A stretch of 64,000 bases of DNA, from positions 527,164-591,163 of the forward strand of contig NZ_WIQM01000008.1 of NCBI RefSeq assembly GCF_015732185.1. The letters run 5' to 3'. The stretch is from Pectinatus haikarae. GTDB lineage: Bacteria; Bacillota; Negativicutes; Selenomonadales; Selenomonadaceae. Position numbers and translations under genes: made by a program. Of the stretch, positions 34,354-43,404 are shown in pieces. Every line of letters starts with the position of its first letter. The first letter of the stretch is position 1. Below the pieces are notes generated by a model, which worked only from the letters and a program-made list of their open reading frames with translations, did no database searches and had not been told where the DNA came from.

Positions 34354-34459
34354 GTCTAATTGTTGAAAATATAGCAAGTAATTGCCATGAATTTGCCATA
34401 AATTGCTGATATTATTTAGACAATTTAAAGAAGACAAAGATATATTGCTTCTTCTTTGA

Positions 34460-34489
34460 TTGCCGTACGACCTTTTCAGGTGCTATAAT
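34460..34489 (+). promoter_or_regulatory. Promoter of walJ operon
   Basis: TTGCCG at 34460-34465, 18-bp spacer, TATAAT at 34484-34489. Confidence 0.65.
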
Positions 34490-34597
34490 AATTCAGACAG
34501 ATTTACTGATTAATCAAATTTTCAGCGGAATAATTTCCGGCTTCGATGAAATTTAGTTTTATTGGTGATTTCTATTTTATTATTATGACAGGTTTCC

Positions 34598-35386
34598 ATG
34601 AAAGGACGAAAAAATTTGCATGTTTCTGTTTTAGCCAGCGGCAGTAAGGGCAATACTATTTTTGTTGAAATAGATAATACACTTCTTTTAATAGATGCAG
34701 GGATAAGTGCACGGAGAATCAATAAATCATTGACGGATATAGGTGTCGATATACGTGATATCTGCGGCGTGATAATCACCCATGAGCATCGTGATCATAT
34801 AAACGGGCTGCCAACTCTCTGCAAAAAATATCATCTGCCTGTTTATTCACGTGCTGCTACTTTTAAAGCGATGTATTGTCTTGAGAAGCTTCCTCTTGAT
34901 TGTCTGCATCCTATAAAAGAAAATTTTCAAGTAGGCGGCCTGTCTGTTGATGCATTCAGTATCTCGCATGATGCCGCAGATCCGGTAGGCTACAGCATAC
35001 GCAGCAGCCATGAAAAATGTACGGTGGCAACTGATTTAGGCTTTGTTACCAGCACAGTTCAGGAAGCCATTGATGAGTCTGATGTTCTTGTGCTCGAAGC
35101 TAATCATGATCAGAGAATGCTGCGTGAGGGAGCTTATCCGTGGGCATTGAAGCAGCGCATTATGGGAAATAAGGGACACTTGTCAAATGATGATGCTGCG
35201 TGGGCACTGGTACGAATGAAAAAACATAATCCATATGTTTTTCTTGCACATATGAGTGAGGAAAATAACTGTCCGTCTGTTGCCAAGCAAACCATCACAG
35301 AAATTATCCAGCGCCAGGGCATAAAGTTAGGAACGGATATAACTATTCAGCTGGCAAAACAAAATGAGACTGTCACGCTGCCGTAG
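34598..35386 (+). CDS. walJ: WalJ/YycJ-type metallo-beta-lactamase-fold hydrolase
   Basis: 262-residue MBL-fold protein related to WalJ (YycJ), a nuclease-like factor linked to cell-wall homeostasis and replication coordination. The start region LHVSVLASGSKGNTIFVE is diagnostic, and the metal site is THEHRDHINGL near 60-70; a later LAHMSEENN holds another ligand. The gene directly precedes an HtrA protease and rlmH, the conserved downstream part of the walRK cluster, though walRK itself is not here. Confidence 0.9.
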   Translation: MKGRKNLHVSVLASGSKGNTIFVEIDNTLLLIDAGISARRINKSLTDIGVDIRDICGVIITHEHRDHINGLPTLCKKYHLPVYSRAATFKAMYCLEKLPLDCLHPIKENFQVGGLSVDAFSISHDAADPVGYSIRSSHEKCTVATDLGFVTSTVQEAIDESDVLVLEANHDQRMLREGAYPWALKQRIMGNKGHLSNDDAAWALVRMKKHNPYVFLAHMSEENNCPSVAKQTITEIIQRQGIKLGTDITIQLAKQNETVTLP

Positions 35387-35482
35387 AAAAATCGGATTTT
35401 ACTATTTGATAAAATTTTTTGTGATATTTTTCTTTGATAATTGCTTTTAGATAATGAAAGTCCTGTCGAAAGGGTGAGGATC

Positions 35483-36610
35483 ATGATTGGCATTTCAAAA
35501 TACAAAATGCGTTTTTCTCGTTTAACTGCTTTTTTAATGATTGTATCTGTAATTTTGATGATTGTCACTGCAGGCTGTTCAACGAGTCCAAAGGATAATA
35601 ATACTACATCAACTGACAATAATACGACACAGGCTGAAAAAGTACCGTCCGGTCCCGTGTCTGATGCCAGAAATACACCAATTGTCCGCGCTGCTAAGGC
35701 AGTAGGACCTGCTGTTGTTGGGATAACAAATAAAGCTGTTGCACGAGATTGGTTTAATAATCAGGTAGAAGTCAGTCAAGGGGTCGGCTCGGGTGTAATT
35801 TTTAAAAGTGATGGCTATATCGTAACCAATAACCATGTTATAGACGGTGCCAGGGAAATAACGGTTTCATTGGCAGACGGACGTACTTTGCCTGGTAAAC
35901 TGGTAGGTGCGGATTCTGTAACTGATATAGCTGTGGTAAAAGTGGATGCCGCTGATCTGCCGGTGGCAAAATTTGGCAATTCAGATGATATAATGGTAGG
36001 AGAGCCTGCAATAGCCATAGGCAATCCTATGGGCTTAGAATTCCAAGGCAGTGTTACAGCAGGTGTTATCAGTGCCTTGAATCGCACCCTTGATATCGGC
36101 GAGGGACGAGTGAAACTCTTGCAGACGGATGCTGCTATCAACCCCGGCAATTCAGGCGGAGCACTGGTGAATGCTGACGGTCTTATAATTGGCATAAACA
36201 GCGCTAAACTGGCAGCTAATGGTGTTGAGGGGATGGGATTTGCCATACCTATAAACACAGTTCAGCCGATAATAGATCAATTGATAGCTAATGGACGAGT
36301 GGCCAGACCTTATTTAGGTGTGGGAATATTTGATAAAAATTCAGCGGCTAAAAATGGTTATCTGTTAAATATAGATAAGGGCGTTTATGTTGCTCAGGTG
36401 GCTCCAAATGGACCGGCTGCCTCGGCTGGCATACAGCGCGGTGATGTCATAGCCAAAATAGACGATAAAGAAATAAATAGTGTAAATGATCTGCGCGATG
36501 CTATTTCTGCACATAAGATAGATGATAAAATTTCCCTGGATATTGTCAGGGATGGCAAAGAGCTGTCAGTATCAGCAGTTTTGAATGAAATGCCGAGCCA
36601 GAGTCAATGA
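35483..36610 (+). CDS. htrA: HtrA/DegP-like membrane-anchored serine protease
   Basis: 375-residue trypsin-like protease with a C-terminal PDZ domain, acting at the outer face of the membrane. One N-terminal hydrophobic segment (about 14-34) ends in VTAGC, a possible lipobox. The catalytic triad is His in VTNNHVID, Asp in VTDIAVVKV and Ser in NPGNSGGALV. The PDZ region covers about residues 285-370. A Thr/Asn-rich linker follows the membrane segment. Start at 35483 chosen for the AAAGGGTGAGG upstream. It overlaps rlmH by ATGA. Confidence 0.93.
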   Translation: MIGISKYKMRFSRLTAFLMIVSVILMIVTAGCSTSPKDNNTTSTDNNTTQAEKVPSGPVSDARNTPIVRAAKAVGPAVVGITNKAVARDWFNNQVEVSQGVGSGVIFKSDGYIVTNNHVIDGAREITVSLADGRTLPGKLVGADSVTDIAVVKVDAADLPVAKFGNSDDIMVGEPAIAIGNPMGLEFQGSVTAGVISALNRTLDIGEGRVKLLQTDAAINPGNSGGALVNADGLIIGINSAKLAANGVEGMGFAIPINTVQPIIDQLIANGRVARPYLGVGIFDKNSAAKNGYLLNIDKGVYVAQVAPNGPAASAGIQRGDVIAKIDDKEINSVNDLRDAISAHKIDDKISLDIVRDGKELSVSAVLNEMPSQSQ

Positions 36611-37086
36611 GGATAACAATAATCAGTGCGGGTAAATTGAAAGAAAATTATCTGCGTGAGGGAATAAGTGAGTTCACAAAGCGCCTGCGTCCTTTCACAC
36701 AGCTTGACATTATTGAAATTGCTGAAGAAAAGATGCCTGACGCACCTTCTGCTAAGGAAAAAGAAAAAATTCTCGATATTGAGGGAAAAAGATTACTTAA
36801 ACAAGTCCCTTCTGACAGCTTCTTGTTTGTTCTTGATGTATATGGAAAATTCTTTTCCTCAGAAGAGCTGGCAGAAAAAATATCTCTTCTGACAGTGACA
36901 GGAAAAAGCAGTCTGACTTTTATTATAGGCGGCGCGTTTGGTCTGTCCGATGAATTGCGGAAAACGGCAGATTCACTTATAAGCTTTTCAAAAATGACCT
37001 TCACACACCAGATGGTAAAATTACTGCTTGTTGAGCAGATATATCGTTCCTTTAAGATAAACCGCGGTGAACCTTATCATTGGTGA
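36607..37086 (+). CDS. rlmH: 23S rRNA (pseudouridine1915-N3)-methyltransferase RlmH
   Basis: SPOUT-class methyltransferase acting on helix 69 of 23S rRNA. 159 residues, standard. LDVYGKFFSSEELAEKI, FIIGGAFGLSDEL (SAM-binding knot) and the C-terminal FTHQMVKLLLVEQIYRSFKI with the ending GEPYHW are the family hallmarks. Translationally coupled to htrA. Confidence 0.97.
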   Translation: MRITIISAGKLKENYLREGISEFTKRLRPFTQLDIIEIAEEKMPDAPSAKEKEKILDIEGKRLLKQVPSDSFLFVLDVYGKFFSSEELAEKISLLTVTGKSSLTFIIGGAFGLSDELRKTADSLISFSKMTFTHQMVKLLLVEQIYRSFKINRGEPYHW

Positions 37087-37376
37087 TTTACAGTCTGTCC
37101 TTTAGCGGTATCGGTATATATGAGAATATTGTTTTTTCGGAAATTGGACAAAAAATTTATCAGTGCATATTGGTGAATTAAATATTTTTTATATGATTTT
37201 CTTGAAATTTAACAAATTTAGCAAGCTGAACATTGCTTGAAAATAAAAAAACTTTAGCATGCTTATAAAAATTACGATATAATATATATAGGAGTCATTT
37301 TCTTTTCAGGACTCTATGCAAAATTATATCTGGTATGTTTTATCAGATAAACTGATCTGCAAAAGGAGGGGTTCCC
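37087..37376. other. Intergenic region between rlmH and small ORF
   Basis: 290 bp, AT-rich. A TATAAT near 37281 could be a -10 box. A weak hairpin ATA-GAGTC/GACTC-TAT follows near 37288-37317. No known RNA recognised. Confidence 0.45.
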
Positions 37377-37577
37377 ATGGTACCACGTATTGAAAAAATT
37401 GCAAGAACTGCTGGTGTAATGACGAATTATGCATATACTCAGACTGACATGCAGGGGAATGACCTAAATAGAAAAAAAAGGAAAAATCCCCCTTCTTTCA
37501 AGAAAATACTGCATACGGCTATGGAAAAAACAGAAAATGATGCTTATAAGGTAGAAATAAATGCCCAGATCCGTTGA
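37377..37577 (+). CDS. Small basic protein of unknown function upstream of tadA
   Basis: 66 residues, rich in Lys, Asn, Thr and Arg with a central NRKKRKNPPSFKK stretch; no membrane segment or known motif. A strong ribosome site (AAGGAGG, eight bases from ATG) makes translation likely. It overlaps the tadA start by 17 nt, suggesting coupling. I do not recognise the family. Confidence 0.6.
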   Translation: MVPRIEKIARTAGVMTNYAYTQTDMQGNDLNRKKRKNPPSFKKILHTAMEKTENDAYKVEINAQIR

Positions 37578-38052
37578 CCAGAAAATGATGAAATTGGCAT
37601 TGAGCGAAGCAGATAAGGCTTTTTTTTCAGATGAAGTTCCTGTCGGGGCTGTTATAGTTGATGACAAGGGACAAATAATAGCTTCTGCGCATAACGAGCA
37701 GGAGCACTCAAAAGATGCTACAGGGCATGCGGAAGTGACAGCGATAAGAATTGCTTGCGCAAAATTATCCTGCCGCCGTCTTGTTAATATGACTCTTTAT
37801 GTTACCCTTGAGCCATGTCCAATGTGTGCAGGTGCCATTCTCCTCAGTCATATCGGCAGACTTGTTTACGGGGCGCCTGACAGCCGTATGGGAGCCGTCG
37901 AGTCTATATTTTCTGTTTTATCGCATCCCGCCATAAAAAATAATATTGAAATACGCGGTGGTGTCCTTGAGGATGAATGCAAACTGGTTTTGCGCAAATT
38001 CTTTGCTGTAAAGCGAACGGGATATAAAAGCAGAGAACCCTTTTCTTTATGA
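37561..38052 (+). CDS. tadA: tRNA-specific adenosine deaminase
   Basis: Zinc deaminase converting A34 to inosine in tRNA-Arg(ACG). 163 residues. The zinc site is HAE in ATGHAEVTAI (catalytic Glu) and PCPMCAGA (two Cys). The YGAPDSRMGA block and the C-terminal FFAVKR helix agree with TadA rather than cytidine deaminase. Ribosome site AAGGT eight bases upstream. A terminator overlaps the last codons. Confidence 0.95.
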   Translation: MPRSVDQKMMKLALSEADKAFFSDEVPVGAVIVDDKGQIIASAHNEQEHSKDATGHAEVTAIRIACAKLSCRRLVNMTLYVTLEPCPMCAGAILLSHIGRLVYGAPDSRMGAVESIFSVLSHPAIKNNIEIRGGVLEDECKLVLRKFFAVKRTGYKSREPFSL

Positions 38053-38075
38053 TGAAAGAGGTTTCTCTGCTTTTT
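38026..38075 (+). terminator. Terminator of tadA overlapping its 3' end
   Basis: AAAAGCAGAGAA..CC pairs with GG..TTTCTCTGCTTTT with one bulge around a loop carrying a CTTT/AAAG hairpin; ends in TTTTT. Confidence 0.75.
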
Positions 38076-38144
38076 GTATATGACAGCTGTCCCTTTATTC
38101 AATAAATCGTAATTTTTATGATGGTTTTAGAAAATGAGCTGTTA

Positions 38145-38173
38145 TAGACAAGCACCATTAATTATATTATAAT
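38145..38173 (+). promoter_or_regulatory. Promoter of usp gene
   Basis: TAGACA at 38145-38150, 17-bp spacer, TATAAT at 38168-38173. Confidence 0.75.
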
Positions 38174-38204
38174 CGTAGTAAGAAAAAGATGTGGAGGGAT
38201 TTAT

Positions 38205-38627
38205 ATGAAGGATATAAAAACAATTCTTGTTCCTGTAGATGGCTCAGAAGGTTCCGATAAGGCAATTGATTTTGCTCTTAGTTTGGCTCAAGTATATAAT
38301 GCAAAAATAAATTTCCTGTATATAGCTAATATTAATCAATTAGCTATCAACGCGTGTCTGTCTGATGCTATTTTAGATGCGGTCACAAAAGCTGGCGATG
38401 CCGTTTTGGATAAAGCATTGGAAAAAGTTCCTCACGATATACAGGCGGAAGCGTTCTCTGAAACAGGGTCTCCCGCAGTTACTATTCTTGAGTTTGTTCA
38501 GGAAAATAAAAATGATATGATCGTAATGGGCAGCCGTGGGTTAGGCGTTGTTAAGGGAGTTCTCCTCGGCAGTGTAAGTCAGTATGTTGTAGAAAATGCT
38601 AAGTGCCCGGTCGTGATAGCAAAATAA
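38205..38627 (+). CDS. Universal stress protein (UspA family)
   Basis: 140-residue USP-fold protein. The ATP-binding subtype is indicated by ILVPVDGSEGSDKA at the start and the G-x2-G-x9-G-S pattern in MGSRGLGVVKGVLLGSVS near 110-127. GGAGG seven to eight bases upstream. Monocistronic with its own promoter and strong terminator. Stress or starvation role by family; no specific partner visible. Confidence 0.92.
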   Translation: MKDIKTILVPVDGSEGSDKAIDFALSLAQVYNAKINFLYIANINQLAINACLSDAILDAVTKAGDAVLDKALEKVPHDIQAEAFSETGSPAVTILEFVQENKNDMIVMGSRGLGVVKGVLLGSVSQYVVENAKCPVVIAK

Positions 38628-38638
38628 AGTCCTAATAT

Positions 38639-38692
38639 AAAAGCTCTTTTTCATCAGACAAAATAGTTGTTTGATGAAAAAGAGCTTTTTTA
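38639..38692. terminator. Bidirectional terminator between usp and hydroxyacid dehydrogenase
   Basis: 18-bp perfect stem AAAAGCTCTTTTTCATCA/TGATGAAAAAGAGCTTTT with a 15-nt loop; A and T runs on the two sides serve both convergent genes. Confidence 0.9.
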
Positions 38693-38704
38693 TATATTCT
38701 ATTC

Positions 38705-39655
38705 TTAAAGATTATTTATGGGATAATGAACTTTTTTATTTGTCAAGAAACGTACGGCTTCTTCTGCGGCTTTGCGCTTAAGTTCCTGAGCGGCTTCCTC
38801 AGAATACCATGCCATATGCGGTGTAGCTATATAATTTTCCAATTCAAAGAGCCTGCTGCCGGGATTCATAGGTTCAGTTACCACACAGTCGATACCTGCG
38901 CCGCCGATTTCACCATCTTTTAGTGCTTCATAAAGATCATCTTCGTTGATGATTCCTCCGCGTGCTACATTCAGCAGAACAGCTGTTTTCTTCATTTTCG
39001 TGAATACGTCTTTGTTAAATAAATTTTTGTTGCCTTCTGCGGGAATATGCAGTGAAATAATATCCGCCTCAGTAATAATCTCATCCAAAGATACCGCCTT
39101 GATGAATCGGGTTTCATCGTTTTCTTTATAATAAGGATCAAAACCGATAATGTTATATCCCAAGGCATGTGCCTTAATTGCAAAATTTCTGCCTATACGT
39201 CCAAGACCAATAACCCCGACCGTTTGATTTGAAGCTCTGTGCACAGGAATGCTCCGTACGTAATCCCACTTTGATTTTTTTGTGAAATCATTCATTAACA
39301 CGATTTTGCGTGTAAATGCCATCATCAGTGCAATCGCGTGATCAGCGACTTCGTTCATTCCATAATCAGGAACATTGCAGACTTGGATATTACGCTTTGT
39401 CGCTTCTTTTATATCGATAGTATCAACACCTACACCATAGCGTACGATCATTTTCAATTCAGGAAGATTTTCCATTACTTTTTTTGTTATATGTGCATAC
39501 TGCACGATTAACGCTTGTGCGCTTTGGCACTCGCGTATTACATCATCTTCTGTACGGCATTGTTTCAATTCAAGCGGTATTCCCGCTTTTTGAAAAATAT
39601 TGATTTCAATGTCTATATTCTCATGGTCGCAGTCCGTTATAATTGCTTTCATCAT
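38705..39655 (-). CDS. D-isomer-specific 2-hydroxyacid dehydrogenase
   Basis: NAD(P)-dependent dehydrogenase of the D-2-hydroxyacid family, about 316 residues, closest in feel to phosphoglycerate dehydrogenase/CtBP-like members. NAD site VGVIGLGRIGRNFA near 145, and the catalytic residues Arg in NVARGGIINE, Glu in the VVTEP segment, and His in TPHMAWYS. Start at 39655 chosen for GGAGG five bases upstream (39652 equally possible). Third gene of the kdgK-eda unit, so its substrate may be a keto or hydroxy acid from uronate breakdown; it cannot be fixed from sequence. Confidence 0.85.
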   Translation of the reverse strand: MMKAIITDCDHENIDIEINIFQKAGIPLELKQCRTEDDVIRECQSAQALIVQYAHITKKVMENLPELKMIVRYGVGVDTIDIKEATKRNIQVCNVPDYGMNEVADHAIALMMAFTRKIVLMNDFTKKSKWDYVRSIPVHRASNQTVGVIGLGRIGRNFAIKAHALGYNIIGFDPYYKENDETRFIKAVSLDEIITEADIISLHIPAEGNKNLFNKDVFTKMKKTAVLLNVARGGIINEDDLYEALKDGEIGGAGIDCVVTEPMNPGSRLFELENYIATPHMAWYSEEAAQELKRKAAEEAVRFLTNKKVHYPINNL

Positions 39656-39684
39656 ATCAGCCTCCAATTATATAAATTATGCTT

Positions 39685-40656
39685 TTATTTCGCTTTTTGA
39701 CGCAGATGTATACAGAAACCGCCGACCTCTTCCGCCAAATAAACAACTTTGGGATTTCCTTTTTCATCATTTATCCAAGTGTCATCGTTGAATTTTATTC
39801 CTTTGCGTCTGAAATAAGCCACTGCTCGGATCATATCATTGGTATCGATGCATAAATGTCCGTTTTTTCCTAAAAAGGGAGATTTGATAACTTCTGCCAT
39901 GCTTCCTGCGAAATAGGCACCGTCATGCTCTATTTTTTCCTGTAAAAACAATTCAGCCAATCTGCTTGTCACTGAATCAGCTTGTTTTGCATTTTCACAG
40001 TTTATGCCAACGTGCGCTAAGCTGAATCCCAGCAAGCGGCTTAATATTTGTTGACAGGTTTCTACGATATTATCCCAGTTTTTTGCTTTGATTGCCGAAG
40101 AAGGTGTCATAAAACTGCCGCCCACTGCCACGACATTGGGCAATGAAAGATAATCAAGCATGTTTTCTTCATTCACACCGCCTGTCGGCATGAAACTTAT
40201 ACCCGAAAAAGGACCCGAAAGAGCTTTTAAAGTTTTTGTTCCGCCATAAGCTTCTGCGGGAAAAAATTTACATGTGTTGAGTCCCATTGCCATAGCGGCT
40301 TCGATATCCGCAGGGGATGCTGTTCCCGGAACAACATCAATATTATTGTCAAGACACCATTTTACCACTGACGGGTTGAAACCGGGAGTGACAATGAATT
40401 TTGCTCCTGCATCTATTGCTTGTTCGGCATGTGCTATATCGTGTACAGTACCGGCCCCGACAATAATATCCGGTACTTTTGCGGCCATTTCTCTGATGGA
40501 ATCCAGACCGGCAGCTGTGCGAAAAGTAACCTCAGCAACGGGAATGCCTCCTTTTACGAGGGCTTGTGCAAGCGGCACGGCATCATTCGCATCATCGAGC
40601 GATATAAGCGGAACTAGTCCAATATCAAAAATATCCTGCATGTTTTTACTGGTCAT
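39685..40656 (-). CDS. eda: KDPG/KHG aldolase fused to a VOC-like C-terminal domain
   Basis: Class I aldolase splitting 2-keto-3-deoxy-6-phosphogluconate to pyruvate and glyceraldehyde-3-phosphate. Residues 1-205 form the aldolase: AEVTFRT (catalytic Glu), GAGTV, TPGFNPSVV, the Schiff-base lysine in CKFFPAE near 134, and FMPTGGV. Residues 215-323 are an extra domain with a VOC/glyoxalase-like pattern (LAHVGINCEN, then GHLCIDTNDMIRAVAYFRRKG). Its role is unknown. Twenty-one bases after kdgK; GGAG precedes the ATG. Confidence 0.9.
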   Translation of the reverse strand: MTSKNMQDIFDIGLVPLISLDDANDAVPLAQALVKGGIPVAEVTFRTAAGLDSIREMAAKVPDIIVGAGTVHDIAHAEQAIDAGAKFIVTPGFNPSVVKWCLDNNIDVVPGTASPADIEAAMAMGLNTCKFFPAEAYGGTKTLKALSGPFSGISFMPTGGVNEENMLDYLSLPNVVAVGGSFMTPSSAIKAKNWDNIVETCQQILSRLLGFSLAHVGINCENAKQADSVTSRLAELFLQEKIEHDGAYFAGSMAEVIKSPFLGKNGHLCIDTNDMIRAVAYFRRKGIKFNDDTWINDEKGNPKVVYLAEEVGGFCIHLRQKAK

Positions 40657-40677
40657 TTATTTTCTCTCCTATAATAA

Positions 40678-41619
40678 TTATTTTTGCGCCATAAAACTTG
40701 CCAGTTCATCCGGTGAAGGCAGACCCTCATTGTCACCTCTGCTCGTGACTTGAATAGCACCGATGGCATTGCCTCTTTTAACAGCATCTCTTAAAGATAA
40801 ATTTTCCATCAGTCCTGTAATAATTCCCACGGCAAAGCCATCCCCTGCACCGACTGTATCAATGACCCTGTCGACTTTATAACCTTCAACGGTGTATTCT
40901 TCACTGCCGTCCGTTACAAACGCACCGCTGGCACCACATTTAGTGACAACAATTTTTGCTCCGTTACGACGATAAAAATCATTTATTTTTTTAGGATCGT
41001 CGCTGCCCATAAGTATTTTTCCTTCTGCGGTACCAGGCAGGACAATATCGGCACGTGAAGCTAAGTTATTAATCGTTTCACGCATTATTTTTTCTGACGG
41101 CCAAAGCTGAGGACGTAAATTTGGATCAAAGCTTATAGTCAGTCCTGCATCACGCGCTTTATCAAACATCATATTGACAGCTTTACGTGTATCTTCGGAT
41201 AAAGCTGGTAAAATTCCTGTTAAATGAATATAAGAATAACTCCTCATATCAATTTTTTCTACATCGGCGGGAGAAAGTGTAGATGCTGCTGATCCTGCAC
41301 GAAAATAAAAAATATCGGGATCACCGTTGCTTATTCTGCCTTTTAGCATAAAACCGGTCTTATGAGTATCGGAAAAACTGACAAATTCATCGCCTATTTT
41401 ATTTTCGTTCAGTACCCTTATTATACGTTTACCGAAAGGATCGTTTCCAAGTTTGGTCATATAGGTCACATGATGATGCAATCGCGCTGTTCCGACAGCT
41501 ACATTGAACTCTGCTCCGGCTACAGCCAGTGAATAACCAGATACACTGTCAAGAGGACCCTCATTTTGAGCTATAAGAAGCCCCATGGGTTCACCGGCTA
41601 AAATCAATCCGTCAGACAT
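40678..41619 (-). CDS. kdgK: 2-keto-3-deoxygluconate kinase (PfkB family)
   Basis: Phosphorylates KDG to KDPG with ATP. 313 residues, ribokinase/PfkB fold. GAEFNVAVG near 35 (substrate lid region), FDPNLRPQLWPS near 160, and the PfkB signature DTVGAGDGFAVG near 248-259 with the catalytic Asp are visible. First gene of kdgK-eda-dehydrogenase. Its promoter region carries a CATCAGATG palindrome at the predicted start point, so it is likely repressed by one of the GntR proteins nearby. Confidence 0.92.
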   Translation of the reverse strand: MSDGLILAGEPMGLLIAQNEGPLDSVSGYSLAVAGAEFNVAVGTARLHHHVTYMTKLGNDPFGKRIIRVLNENKIGDEFVSFSDTHKTGFMLKGRISNGDPDIFYFRAGSAASTLSPADVEKIDMRSYSYIHLTGILPALSEDTRKAVNMMFDKARDAGLTISFDPNLRPQLWPSEKIMRETINNLASRADIVLPGTAEGKILMGSDDPKKINDFYRRNGAKIVVTKCGASGAFVTDGSEEYTVEGYKVDRVIDTVGAGDGFAVGIITGLMENLSLRDAVKRGNAIGAIQVTSRGDNEGLPSPDELASFMAQK

Positions 41620-41655
41620 TAAACCTCACCCCTAAATATAAATTATTTTTATTAA

Positions 41656-41666
41656 TCATCAGATGA
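41656..41666. promoter_or_regulatory. GntR-type operator at kdgK promoter
   Basis: TCATCAGATGA, near-perfect palindrome inside a longer ATTAATCATCAGATGAAT. It overlaps the predicted kdgK start point and is closely similar to the sites at 41897, 45762, 45887 and 45911. Confidence 0.75.
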
Positions 41667-41671
41667 ATATT

Positions 41672-41700
41672 ATGATATATCTTATTAATATAAAAGTCAA
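41672..41700 (-). promoter_or_regulatory. Promoter of kdgK operon
   Basis: Minus strand TTGACT (41700-41695), 17-bp spacer, TATCAT (41677-41672). Confidence 0.75.
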
Positions 41701-41896
41701 TGCATCTAAAATAAAAACAAAAATAGACATAGCAATTAAAAAAGAGATTGGTGGTAATTCTTGTAGAGGTCTGCTTTATATATAGATGATTTTTAAATTA
41801 AATTATTATAATAATAACCAATAGTCAAAAAATTACATATTGTATAAAACTAATTTTTATGTTACCATACAGAATAGTTCTTATGAATTTTTATTA

Positions 41897-41910
41897 ATTA
41901 TCAGATGAAT
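41897..41910. promoter_or_regulatory. GntR-type operator upstream of ExuT-like gene
   Basis: ATTATCAGATGAAT in a 20-bp context nearly identical to the kdgK operator. It lies 26 bp before the transporter start. A weak promoter (TTGTAT then TACCAT, 17 bp apart, near 41838-41867) precedes it. Confidence 0.7.
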
Positions 41911-41935
41911 TATGAAAATGGAGTAGGTAAATATC

Positions 41936-43210
41936 ATGAAAAGTACAAAGAAGACAAAAGCTCGTTTTGTAATTGCAGTATTAATGCTCGCAGCTGTTGT
42001 AATAAACTATTTAGACCGAACGGTCATGTCAGCTGCGGCACCGGAAATAATGAATGATCTTAATATTGATGCTGCTGAAATGGGCTATATCATGTCCATG
42101 TTTTTCTTCAGCTATGCCTTAATGCAAATTCCGGCTGGATGGTTAGGAGATAGGATAGGACAAAAGATAACTATGTGTGTAGCAGTAGTTTGGTGGTCGT
42201 TAGCTACCGCCGCAACAGCGGCATGTCGTACCGTTACTGGATTTATTGGAGCAAGAATTTTTATGGGTATCGGGGAAGCCGGAGTTTATCCCTGCAATGC
42301 AGGGATTGCTGCGAAATGGTTTCCGGATCGTGAAAGGGGTAAAATAACGGCACTGTTTGACAGCGGCAGCAAGTTTGGAACAGCATTCGCAATGCCATTG
42401 GTTGCATGGATGATAGCAATATACGGTTGGCATATTCCCTTTCTGGTTTGTGGTGCACTTGGTATAGTGTGGGCGGTCATATGGATGTTAGTATATGACG
42501 AACCAGAAAGATGCAAATTTATCAATGCGGCAGAACTTGCTTATATTCGTGACAACCAAGCTAAAAAGGAAGGCATTGATAAGACTCAGCCGATGAAATG
42601 GTATCAATTATTAAAACATCGCAATGTATTATCAATGTGCTTCGGTTTCTTCTGCTTAAATTACGCGATATATTTTTTTATCACCTGGTTTCCGACATAT
42701 CTTGTTAAAGAACGTGGCATGCAATTGATGACAATGGGATGGATGGCTATGTTGCCGCCTCTCTGCGGGATAATAGGTCAATACATAGGCGGTTGGTTCA
42801 CGGATTATTATTATACAAAAACAGGTAACTTGACAAAAGCCAGAAAAATAAATATTGTGATTGGGATGTTGTTAGGTACACTGGTAGCTTTTTCTGGTAT
42901 GGTAGAAAGCAGCAATATTTCGTTGGCATTACTTTGTATTTCTTATGCAGGATTAGCCTTTGCGGCTTCGGCAATTTGGTCGTTACCGGGAGATGTTGCA
43001 CCACGGAATATGACGTCAGTATTGGCAGGAATTCAAAATTGCGCATCCAATATGGGAGGATTTATAGGACCTATTGTCACAGGATACATTATTACAGCAA
43101 CTAACAGTTTTATACCAGCGCTGGCCTTGTCTGGAGCTTTTTGTTTATTTGGTGCAATAAATTATGCACTCTTTTTAAAAGATATAAAACCAATTACACC
43201 AGAAAGTTAA
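41936..43210 (+). CDS. MFS transporter, anion:cation symporter family (ExuT-like hexuronate)
   Basis: 424-residue twelve-helix major facilitator of the ACS family, which carries hexuronates, glucarate, galactonate and similar acids. Signature blocks: NYLDRTVMSAAAPEI in the first helix, GWLGDRIGQK in the 2-3 loop, GIGEAGVYPCNAGI and KWFPDRERGK. Divergent from kdgK across a region with two matching operators, so it is probably co-regulated with uronate catabolism. A galacturonate/glucuronate substrate is inferred from context. Confidence 0.88.
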   Translation: MKSTKKTKARFVIAVLMLAAVVINYLDRTVMSAAAPEIMNDLNIDAAEMGYIMSMFFFSYALMQIPAGWLGDRIGQKITMCVAVVWWSLATAATAACRTVTGFIGARIFMGIGEAGVYPCNAGIAAKWFPDRERGKITALFDSGSKFGTAFAMPLVAWMIAIYGWHIPFLVCGALGIVWAVIWMLVYDEPERCKFINAAELAYIRDNQAKKEGIDKTQPMKWYQLLKHRNVLSMCFGFFCLNYAIYFFITWFPTYLVKERGMQLMTMGWMAMLPPLCGIIGQYIGGWFTDYYYTKTGNLTKARKINIVIGMLLGTLVAFSGMVESSNISLALLCISYAGLAFAASAIWSLPGDVAPRNMTSVLAGIQNCASNMGGFIGPIVTGYIITATNSFIPALALSGAFCLFGAINYALFLKDIKPITPES

Positions 43211-43404
43211 AAATGATTCTTTGCTTTTAATGGATAATGTGAATTAGTCCAGGCTAATCTTCCTCCAAAGGATAGCGCATGAAGCTTTATCTTTCGAGAA
43301 TGAGCAGGATTTAAAAAAGATAAATAAGATTAGAGAAAAACCCTAAATAATCTATATGAAAAAGAAATTTATTTTATAGGTTTTTTGCTGTTTTTACTTA
43401 GAGG

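Larger units (their letters stand above)
34294..34597. other. Intergenic region between csp and walJ
   Basis: 304 bp. The csp terminator (34316-34353) and the walJ promoter (34460-34489) are visible. Between them a loose repeat of TTGCCAT-like units (34381-34408) has no assigned role. Confidence 0.55.

Noticed and set aside
37201..37376. Possible SRP RNA near tadA, where scr often lies in Firmicutes
   Set aside because: No SRP Alu-domain or tetraloop helix sequences were found on either side of tadA.
37365..37395. GGTACCACG next to an AGGAGG resembling a T-box
   Set aside because: The 14-nt T-box core is incomplete, there is no terminator after it, and the bases encode the start of the small ORF.
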